DNA from: a bacterium
GTDB lineage: Bacteria > Patescibacteriota > Microgenomatia > UBA1400 > PJMF01
NCBI GenBank assembly: GCA_017431585.1
Contig: JAFRKU010000035.1
Span: 1-10,417, forward strand
Length of the DNA: 10,417 nucleotides
Direction: 5' to 3'
In this document: piece by piece, positions 5,038 to 10,417 of the stretch
Position numbering within the stretch: position 1 is the first letter of the stretch
How the letters are laid out: each line of letters starts with the position of its first letter
The notes under the pieces: generated by a model
Database searches by the model: none
Told to the model about the DNA's origin: nothing
Seen by the model: the letters and a program-made list of their open reading frames with translations, nothing else
Position numbers and translations under genes: made by a program

Positions 5038-5859
5038 TCAAGCGCGGTCGATGGCGACCCCTTCTAATTGGCGAAAGACACTCAAACCGAGGATAAAAGT
5101 GAGCAGACCGACGAGTAGTAGGAGGAGGGCGCGCGACCAGTCGAGGGTGGAGTCGAAAACCGCGGTGCGCACGAGGGCTAAAATTTGGGCGACGGGATTG
5201 ATGGCGGCCAGCCACGGCAAACGATTGGCCAGCAAACTGGTGTCGTAAAAAACGGGCGTGACGTAAAACCAGACTTGCAAGACGAAAGGAATAAGATGGC
5301 GACAGTCGCGCCAGACGGCGTTGACGATGGAGAGCAGGAGAGCCAGACCGCTGGCGAAAAGGGCAAGCAAGAAGAAACCGAGCAGATAGCCGCCGAGGGC
5401 GACCCAGCTGAAGGCTTGACCTTGACTGAGCAAAATCAGCCAAGTGACCACGCTGACCACGCCGAAATCCCAAGCGGAGCGGCCAACGATGGTGAGCGGG
5501 GCGAAAGCGCGCGGAAAGTAGACTTTTTTGAGCATGCCGATTTGCTCGAAGACGCTATTAGCGCCAGTGCCCACACTAGCTGACCAAAATTGCCAAAAGG
5601 TGAACCCCAAAAGGGTGTAACTGAGATAGTCGCGAATGCCGGTGCCCAGATGGAGCACGCCAGCGAAAACCGCGGTGAGGATGGAGGTGGATAAAAGCGG
5701 CTGCAACACGGCCCAGGCGGCGCCGAGCATGGTGTTTTTGTAGCGGACGCGCAAGTCGCGGCCGATCAGGGTGAAAAGCAGCTCGCGGGCTTGCCAGAGC
5801 TCGGCGAGCCCCAAATCCCACCAGCCGTGAGTGGGAGTGATGAGTGTAACTTGTGACAT
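5038..5859 (-). CDS. Polysaccharide ABC exporter permease (Wzm/TagG type)
   Basis: This 273-residue ABC-2 family membrane subunit pairs with the ATPase encoded next to it to flip a lipid-linked glycan across the cytoplasmic membrane. The N-terminal cytoplasmic segment contains LIGRDLRVRYKNTMLGAAW (31-49), the typical entry to the first helix in this family, followed by QPLLSTSI. About six hydrophobic helices follow (roughly 48-68, 79-100, 121-144, 151-178, 190-206, 243-262), with the conserved short sequence INPVAQILALVR (220-231) before the last helix. It is the first gene of the two-gene minus-strand operon. A Shine-Dalgarno GGAAGG precedes its ATG. No glycosyltransferase is in this operon, but the divergent neighbour is a mannosyltransferase-like protein. 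Confidence 0.92.
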   Translation of the reverse strand: MSQVTLITPTHGWWDLGLAELWQARELLFTLIGRDLRVRYKNTMLGAAWAVLQPLLSTSILTAVFAGVLHLGTGIRDYLSYTLLGFTFWQFWSASVGTGANSVFEQIGMLKKVYFPRAFAPLTIVGRSAWDFGVVSVVTWLILLSQGQAFSWVALGGYLLGFFLLALFASGLALLLSIVNAVWRDCRHLIPFVLQVWFYVTPVFYDTSLLANRLPWLAAINPVAQILALVRTAVFDSTLDWSRALLLLLVGLLTFILGLSVFRQLEGVAIDRA

Positions 5860-5863
5860 GATG

Positions 5864-5869
5864 CCTTCC
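5864..5869 (-). promoter_or_regulatory. Ribosome binding site of the exporter permease gene
   Basis: On the minus strand GGAAGG lies 4 nt before the ATG at 5859. The predicted transcription start falls at about the first G of this site, so the 5' leader would be little more than the Shine-Dalgarno itself. Confidence 0.6.
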
Positions 5870-5875
5870 GGATCT

Positions 5876-5884
5876 ATTATATCA
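5876..5884 (-). promoter_or_regulatory. Extended -10 promoter of the exporter operon
   Basis: On the minus strand the element reads TGATATAAT, a perfect extended -10. No good -35 box is seen at normal spacing. It is back to back with the plus-strand promoter at 5917-5925, and the two share the 73-nt gap between the divergent genes. Confidence 0.6.
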
Positions 5885-5898
5885 TGGTTTTGGCCTGA

Positions 5899-5925
5899 TT
5901 GACGGGCGAATAGATGTGGTATAAT
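5899..5925 (+). promoter_or_regulatory. Promoter of the mannosyltransferase-like gene
   Basis: TTGACG (5899-5904) and TATAAT (5920-5925) are 15 bp apart, shorter than the usual 17, but the -10 is extended (TGG before TATAAT). Exactly 7 nt separate the hexamer from the ATG at 5933, predicting a leaderless mRNA. Confidence 0.6.
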
Positions 5926-5932
5926 AGCGGAT

Positions 5933-7153
5933 ATGAGTGCTTGCGCTAACAGTTGGTGGCGTCGTCCCAGAGGGAAAATTTTGCTGGTGTGGCTGGGTTA
6001 TATGGCGGTGGTGTACGCCATCAGCGCGTTGGTGGCCTATTTTGCCTGGCTGCCTTTTGCGCCGAGCTATCCTTTGTGGGAGACGTTGGCGGCCATGCCG
6101 GTGCCGACGGCGCTGGGGCGTTTGGCTGGGTTTGACGGTGTGCACTATGTGACGATCGCACAAAATGGCTATGTTTTTGGCGGTACACAGGCGTTTTTCC
6201 CGTTGTATCCCCTACTGATGGCCGTGCTAGCTAAAGTGGGAATCAATCCCGTGGTGGCGGGTTTGGCCATCAGTAGCGTGGCTGGTTTCGTCTTTTTGGA
6301 CTATTTTTATCGGCTGGTGGCGGCATGGAGCAGTCCGCGAGTGGCTTGGGTGGCGATCGCGACCGTGCTGGCCTCGCCGGTGGCGTTTTATCTGGTGAGC
6401 GTGTACACCGAAAGTCTCTTTTTGGCGCTTTTTGCCTGGGCGCTGTGGTCTTACCGGCGCGAACACTACTGGACGGCGGCACTCGGGTGCGCGCTGCTGT
6501 CGGCGACGCGAATTGTGGGCGTGTGTTTGCCGACGGTGTTAATTCTGAGAGAAATGTACCTATTTTTCAAGCAAAGTAAGACATTTTGTATACAAAATAT
6601 ATACAAATATAGACAAAATTTGTACAATATAGCGATTTTATGCCTTGGATTCAGTGGATTATTTGTGTACATGGGCTATTTGGGCTGGCGTTTTGGCGAT
6701 CCGCTTTTATTCATGAGTGTCCAGTCCAGCTTCGGTTCCGGCCGAGAAACGGCGCAGTTGGTACTCTTACCCCAGGTCTTGTGGCGCTACGGCAAGATGT
6801 TGGTCGGCGGTTTGCCTTATAATTTAAAATCTTATGCTATCGTGCAAGAGCTGGTGATTAGCTTGCTATATCTGGCGGGCTTGCTAGCGATTGTTTACCG
6901 AAACTTCAAGGCCAAAAAGGCTGTTTTCCCGCGCGTTTTGCTGGTTTGGTCAATTTTTATCTATCTAATTCCGCCCTTGACGGGCAATTTATCGTCGATG
7001 CCACGCTACCTGTTGCCGTGTCTGATAGTTAACTTACTGGTGGCTAAATTTTGGTGTCACTCGAGGAAAATTACGGGACTGGCCATGATAGCGAGCGTTT
7101 TGGGGCAAATTTTCAATTTATGCTTGTTTGTTCAGGGTTTTTGGGTAGCATAA
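5933..7153 (+). CDS. PIG-V/GT76-like membrane mannosyltransferase
   Basis: The 406-residue multi-pass membrane protein matches the bacterial PIG-V-like (GT76-type) family, which is thought to transfer mannose or a related sugar from a polyprenyl-phosphate donor on the outer face of the membrane. Supporting motifs are FDGVHYVTIAQNGY (67-80, with Asp68 as the likely catalytic base), QAFFPLYPLL (86-95), LASPVAFYLVSVYTESLFL (146-164), ATRIVGV (191-197), and near the C-terminus SMPRYLLPC (355-363). About nine to eleven hydrophobic helices are seen. Residues 217-233 are encoded by copy B of the phased ACAAA repeat and lie in a loop between two helices, so the repeat adds a polar, Tyr/Asn/Gln-rich stretch in frame. 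The start at 5933 follows a leaderless-type promoter and no Shine-Dalgarno is present. It is divergent from the glycan exporter. Confidence 0.87.
   Translation: MSACANSWWRRPRGKILLVWLGYMAVVYAISALVAYFAWLPFAPSYPLWETLAAMPVPTALGRLAGFDGVHYVTIAQNGYVFGGTQAFFPLYPLLMAVLAKVGINPVVAGLAISSVAGFVFLDYFYRLVAAWSSPRVAWVAIATVLASPVAFYLVSVYTESLFLALFAWALWSYRREHYWTAALGCALLSATRIVGVCLPTVLILREMYLFFKQSKTFCIQNIYKYRQNLYNIAILCLGFSGLFVYMGYLGWRFGDPLLFMSVQSSFGSGRETAQLVLLPQVLWRYGKMLVGGLPYNLKSYAIVQELVISLLYLAGLLAIVYRNFKAKKAVFPRVLLVWSIFIYLIPPLTGNLSSMPRYLLPCLIVNLLVAKFWCHSRKITGLAMIASVLGQIFNLCLFVQGFWVA
6583..6630. repeat. Phased ACAAA repeat, copy B (inside coding sequence)
   Basis: ACAAA occurs at 6592, 6603 and 6613 and ACAAT at 6624: steps of 11, 10 and 11 bp. 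A perfect 16-bp palindrome, ATTTTGTATACAAAAT (6583-6598), lies at the left end and TTGTACAA (6620-6627) at the right, with centres 33 bp apart. Compared with copy A there is one more 11-bp unit. The stretch is much more AT-rich than the surrounding gene and remains in frame with it. Confidence 0.72.
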
Positions 7154-7158
7154 ACCCC

Positions 7159-7187
7159 TTGACAAATTTGAGGTTGTGTGTTATAAT
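7159..7187 (+). promoter_or_regulatory. Consensus sigma70 promoter for the small exported protein
   Basis: TTGACA (7159-7164) and TATAAT (7182-7187) are both perfect consensus hexamers at the ideal 17-bp spacing. The transcription start is predicted near 7194, leaving a leader of about 38 nt. It is the strongest-looking promoter in the window. Confidence 0.85.
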
Positions 7188-7194
7188 AAGCTTA

Positions 7195-7211
7195 TACACT
7201 ATCGAAGTGTA
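7195..7211 (+). other. Stem-loop at the predicted 5' end of the mRNA
   Basis: TACACT (7195-7200) and AGTGTA (7206-7211) form a perfect 6-bp stem with a 5-nt loop, at or within one base of the predicted transcript 5' end. Such 5' hairpins can protect an mRNA from degradation; that role is inferred. Confidence 0.45.
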
Positions 7212-7231
7212 GAGAAAATAGGTAAAAATAT

Positions 7232-7591
7232 ATGAAAAAGACATTAATTATAGCAAGCATGATACTGGCGATGGCCACTTCTGTCCAGGCGCGAACTTAT
7301 ACTGAGCGGGAGTGTTCCACCGATAGTTACGGCAATACTACTTGTCGCGACAAAATCACCAATGTGGATACGGGGGTGATTACGTATTCTAACGAAAGCG
7401 TGACGCGCGGAGTGGTGAGCGGCGGACGCATTGTGTCCGGGACCACTGGCACCAGAGGCGTGGTGGGTCAGCAGATCACCATTTTGAACACGGCGACCCC
7501 GGCTTTTGTGCCGATGTTGGCGACCGGTGTGGTGGCTTTGGGCGCAGTGAGCATGGTGGTGAAAACCTGGCGCCGGCAAACTGCGGCTTAA
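7232..7591 (+). CDS. Small exported protein with C-terminal anchor, unknown function
   Basis: The 119-residue protein has a clear signal peptide: two lysines, a hydrophobic core (residues 4-15), and a likely cleavage site after VQA at residue 20. The mature part contains two cysteines (28 and 38) ten residues apart, which could form a disulfide outside the cell. It continues with a polar, Thr/Gly/Val-rich stretch and ends with a hydrophobic helix (about 92-111) followed by KTWRR. A Thr-Pro-containing stretch, helix and basic tail is the layout of sortase or exosortase sorting signals, but no LPXTG or PEP motif is present, so it may simply be a membrane anchor. I do not recognise the family. 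The strong promoter suggests high expression. AATAGG upstream of the ATG is at best a weak Shine-Dalgarno. Confidence 0.82.
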   Translation: MKKTLIIASMILAMATSVQARTYTERECSTDSYGNTTCRDKITNVDTGVITYSNESVTRGVVSGGRIVSGTTGTRGVVGQQITILNTATPAFVPMLATGVVALGAVSMVVKTWRRQTAA

Positions 7592-7618
7592 TTTGCCGAT
7601 CATCTAGGGCGTGGGGCG

Positions 7619-7627
7619 TGATATAAT
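7619..7627 (+). promoter_or_regulatory. Extended -10 promoter of the helicase gene
   Basis: TGATATAAT is a perfect extended -10 element with no -35 box at normal distance. The ATG at 7635 lies 7 nt after the hexamer, as for the genes at 3420 and 5933, predicting a leaderless transcript. Confidence 0.6.
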
Positions 7628-7642
7628 CACTCACATGAGTGA
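7627..7642. promoter_or_regulatory. Inverted repeat over the helicase start, possible operator
   Basis: TCACTCA and TGAGTGA form a perfect 7-bp inverted repeat with a 2-nt centre. It begins at the last base of the -10 box and covers the predicted transcription start and the ATG at 7635. The 2-nt spacer does not favour an RNA hairpin, so a DNA-binding repressor site is the likelier reading. No regulator can be named. Confidence 0.4.
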
Positions 7643-10417
7643 GTTTGACGAACGTTTTGCGGCCGAACTGGCGAAATTAAATCCCCAGCAGCGCGCGGCG
7701 GTGGAAGCACTGGAAGGGCCAGTGATGGTGATCGCGGGGCCGGGCACGGGTAAAACCCAGGTGCTGACGCTGCGGATTGCCAATTTGATTTATCAGGGGC
7801 TGGCGGAACCAGGCGAAATTTTGGCGCTGACTTTTACTAATGCGGCGGCGGCAAATATGCGGACGCGGTTGAGTCAGTTGATCGGGCCGGCGGCATATGG
7901 CGTCAATTTTCACACGTTTCACTCGTTTGCTGAGAGCGTAATTGCCGGTGAGCCGGAGTTTTTTAGCAGTTTTCGCCAAAGTCATCCGTTGGATGATCTG
8001 GAGGCGACGCACGTACTGCAAAAAATCATTGATGATTTGCAGCTGGTGGCTTTGCGCCCGGCGGGCACGCCCGACTATTATATTAATGCCGTGCGCGACC
8101 GGATCGGCAAGCTGAAAAACGAAAACATCACCCCGGAGCACTTTGCGCAGTTGGTGGCGAGCGAAGCGAGCCGCATCCAGGCGGCAATGGACGAAGAGCT
8201 GGCGCGCAAAAGACCGCGCAAGGGGGTTTTGGATAAACTGACGAAAAAGCGGGATAAACAGGCGGAATTGGCCAAAGTATATACGGCGTATGAGCGGGTT
8301 TTAGGCGAAAACGGGGCTTACGACTTTGCGGACATGATTTTGACAGTGATTAATAAATTTAAACAAAATAGTGATTTATTGGCTTCATATCAAGAAAAAT
8401 TTAGTTACATTTTGGTGGACGAATACCAAGACACAAACAATTCGCAAAATCAGTTGGTGGATTTGCTGGCGGCGTACTGGGGTGAGGCGGCCAACGTGTT
8501 TGTGGTGGGTGATCCGCAGCAGTCGATTTTCCGGTTTCAAGGGGCAAATTTGGCCAGCTTTTTGCAATTCAAAAAGCGCTACCCGGGCGCACAGTTGATC
8601 ACGCTGACGACGGGCTATCGGTGCAGCGACAAAACGTATTGTCTGGCGCACACGCTTTCGCAAGCGGCCACACCGGCGGCATACGATTGGCTGGTCCAGC
8701 AACAATTGACCAATTTTGCCCAGCGGGTGGGGAGAGCGGCGCAATTGTGCGAGTGCGACAGTACAGACAGTGAAATTTGCCACATTTTCGAAAGTATACA
8801 AAATTTGATCAAAAATGGTAAAAAATACGAAGATATAGTGATTATTTATCGTAACAATTCCGAAGCAGAAGCGTTGGTGGCGGCCAGCCGGCATTACGGC
8901 GTGCCGTATAATTTGGCCAGCGGGGACAATGTGCTGACCACGCCGGTAACTCAGACGCTGCATCGGTTGTGTCGGTTGCTGGGCAATTTGGCTGACAGCG
9001 AGCAGGCAGACGCGCTGTTGCTGCCGCTGCTGTGGCATGAGGCGAGCGGTTTGGCGCGGCTGGACGTGGCGAAAGTGAATCAGCTGGCTTTCGAGCAGCG
9101 AGTGAGTTTAAGGGCGGTGGTGCTGGATAGCGAGCATCCGGCGTGGGTGCAGTTGGCGGCGCAAGGTGTCAAGGCGGACAGTTGGCGGCGCTGGGGTGAG
9201 AAAATCCTGGCGTGGGAGGCGGCGGCGCAGACGAAACCGGTGAGTGAAGCTTTGAGCGAAATCGTGGAAGAATCGGGATTTTTATCCTGGATGAAAAAAC
9301 AGCGCGAGAGTTTGCAGATTTTGAGCGACTATTACAGTTTGCTGCGGCAAGTTTTGGCTTGGGAACAAAGCAGCGCTGATTTTTCGTGGGCGCAAATGCT
9401 GACCAATTGGCAGACGATGCTGGAGCGGAAATTACCGCTGAACCGGCAAAATATTTTATCGGCGCGCCAGGGCGTGACTTTGACGACCGCACACAAAGCT
9501 AAAGGTCAGGAATGGGACGAGGTGTTTATTTACGGATTGAATCACGGCGTCTGGGATAACGTCAAACAAAAGACGACGATCGAGTTACCGCCGGGCATTA
9601 TTCCGGAGCAGGATCCGGGTGAGGAAAGCGATGAGCAGAAGCGGTTGCTGTACGTGGCGCTAACTCGGGCGCGACAGGATAATTTCGTTAGCTGGCACAC
9701 GCGCGATAGTGTGGAGGCTGACGGCAAACTAAAGCAACCGGCAGCGATGGCGATGGAATTGTGCCAGCAGCAGGCGGCGGGTTTAACGGAGACGGCGAGT
9801 GATCAGGTGGACGCGGGGGCGGCGCGAGTGCGGTTGGAAACATTGCTAACGCCACCGCCCGAGTTGCCGCTGGACGCGAGCGTGCGCGATTTTTTGCGCG
9901 CGGGTGTGCAAAATTTGGCGATGTCAGCGACGATGCTGAATGACTATTTGCGCGACGAGCAAGAATTCGTGGCCAAACATCTGCTGCATGCGCCGACGGT
10001 GAGTAGCCAGGCGAATTTGGCATTTGGTAACAGTTTGCATCATGTGCTGGAGCGCGCGGTGCGAGAGTTTTTGCGCACCGGCAGGTGGCCGACGGTGGTG
10101 CAGTTGCAAAAAAATGTGTCGAGTGAGCTGCGGCAGGCACGGCTGGCGGCGGCGGACGCGCTCGCTTGGGAAAAGTTGGCGCACACGACGCTGGAGAATT
10201 ATTACGAGACATTGGTGAACAGTCGGCCGTGGCGCGCGGAGGCGTCTTTTGGGCTAGCGCCACGGCTGCACTGGCAAGATATACCGGTGGTGGGGAAGAT
10301 TGATCGGCTGGTTATCATTGATGAGCAGGCGAACACCGTGTGCTTGGTTGATTACAATACAGGGCGGGCACGCACGGATAATCAGATCGCCGGAAAAGTA
10401 GGCTGGGCAGATTTGTC
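7635..10417 (+). CDS. UvrD/Rep-type helicase with C-terminal PD-(D/E)XK nuclease-like domain (partial)
   Basis: The frame is open from 7635 to the window edge: 927 codons, with the 3' end missing. It is an SF1A 3'-5' DNA helicase: Q motif LNPQQR (15-20), Walker A GPGTGKT (35-41), Walker B VDEYQDTN with Asp262 and Glu263, motif III GDPQQSIFRFQGA (from 292), motif IV GYRC with Arg329, motif V TAHKAKGQEWD with His620, motif VI YVALTRAR with Arg678. Motif Ia reads TFTNAAAANM, lacking the usual lysine. The C-terminal part from about residue 780 has the RecB/AddB-type nuclease layout: GNSLHHVLE (His802/His803), Glu869, GKIDRL with Asp890, and Asp906-Tyr907-Asn908-Thr-Gly. The last motif is normally Asp-Tyr-Lys-Thr-Gly, so the catalytic lysine is replaced. 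Likely role is DNA repair or recombination. The start follows a leaderless-type promoter; there is no Shine-Dalgarno. Confidence 0.93.
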   Translation, partial: MSEFDERFAAELAKLNPQQRAAVEALEGPVMVIAGPGTGKTQVLTLRIANLIYQGLAEPGEILALTFTNAAAANMRTRLSQLIGPAAYGVNFHTFHSFAESVIAGEPEFFSSFRQSHPLDDLEATHVLQKIIDDLQLVALRPAGTPDYYINAVRDRIGKLKNENITPEHFAQLVASEASRIQAAMDEELARKRPRKGVLDKLTKKRDKQAELAKVYTAYERVLGENGAYDFADMILTVINKFKQNSDLLASYQEKFSYILVDEYQDTNNSQNQLVDLLAAYWGEAANVFVVGDPQQSIFRFQGANLASFLQFKKRYPGAQLITLTTGYRCSDKTYCLAHTLSQAATPAAYDWLVQQQLTNFAQRVGRAAQLCECDSTDSEICHIFESIQNLIKNGKKYEDIVIIYRNNSEAEALVAASRHYGVPYNLASGDNVLTTPVTQTLHRLCRLLGNLADSEQADALLLPLLWHEASGLARLDVAKVNQLAFEQRVSLRAVVLDSEHPAWVQLAAQGVKADSWRRWGEKILAWEAAAQTKPVSEALSEIVEESGFLSWMKKQRESLQILSDYYSLLRQVLAWEQSSADFSWAQMLTNWQTMLERKLPLNRQNILSARQGVTLTTAHKAKGQEWDEVFIYGLNHGVWDNVKQKTTIELPPGIIPEQDPGEESDEQKRLLYVALTRARQDNFVSWHTRDSVEADGKLKQPAAMAMELCQQQAAGLTETASDQVDAGAARVRLETLLTPPPELPLDASVRDFLRAGVQNLAMSATMLNDYLRDEQEFVAKHLLHAPTVSSQANLAFGNSLHHVLERAVREFLRTGRWPTVVQLQKNVSSELRQARLAAADALAWEKLAHTTLENYYETLVNSRPWRAEASFGLAPRLHWQDIPVVGKIDRLVIIDEQANTVCLVDYNTGRARTDNQIAGKVGWADL

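Noticed and set aside
4656..5096. Long open frames on the plus strand across the ABC exporter genes.
   Set aside because: They are antisense shadows of clearly conserved minus-strand genes and show no family motifs of their own.
7677..8141. Minus-strand open frames within the helicase gene.
   Set aside because: The plus-strand frame carries all helicase motifs without interruption, so the opposite frames are shadows.

Overview
The window looks like a compact bacterial chromosome segment, most likely from a Candidate Phyla Radiation (Patescibacteria) organism. This assignment is an inference. It rests on tightly packed short genes, many small membrane or exported proteins of unknown function, a 157-residue anchored protein of a kind I associate with that group, a RhuM-type fragment, a PIG-V-like mannosyltransferase and a helicase with a RecB-type nuclease domain. 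No rRNA, ribosomal protein or other marker gene is present to settle it. Standard code fits: no in-frame TGA needs to be read through.

Layout. Positions 1-251 hold no convincing gene, but carry several complementary segments, a very strong GC-rich hairpin and a promoter. Positions 252-4211 are a co-directional run of eight plus-strand genes with gaps of 8-36 nt or short overlaps: a single-pass surface protein, an HD-domain phosphohydrolase, a YqeY (GatB/YqeY) protein, a small DUF948-like membrane protein, a basic-tailed protein, a four-helix membrane protein, an anchored extracytoplasmic protein, and a short RhuM-like DNA-binding protein. Positions 4260-5859 are a two-gene minus-strand operon for a Wzm/Wzt-type polysaccharide ABC exporter. 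It is divergent from a PIG-V/GT76-like membrane mannosyltransferase (5933-7153). A small exported protein with a consensus sigma70 promoter follows (7232-7591). The rest (7635 to the right edge) is a UvrD-type helicase with a C-terminal PD-(D/E)XK nuclease-like domain, cut by the window end.

How the genes fit together. The exporter and the PIG-V-like enzyme together suggest cell-surface glycan assembly (lipid-linked sugar transfer and glycan export), and several neighbours are anchored outside the membrane. The HD hydrolase, YqeY and helicase are ordinary housekeeping or repair-type genes.

Most notable: (1) an AT-rich repeat of ACAAA units stepped every 10-11 bp, present between the convergent genes at 4222-4256 and, one unit longer, in frame inside the mannosyltransferase gene at 6583-6630; (2) three genes where an extended -10 box (TGnTATAAT) sits exactly 7 nt before the ATG, predicting leaderless mRNAs; (3) an Asn in place of the catalytic Lys in the nuclease motif of the helicase; (4) an inverted repeat covering the predicted transcription and translation start of that helicase.
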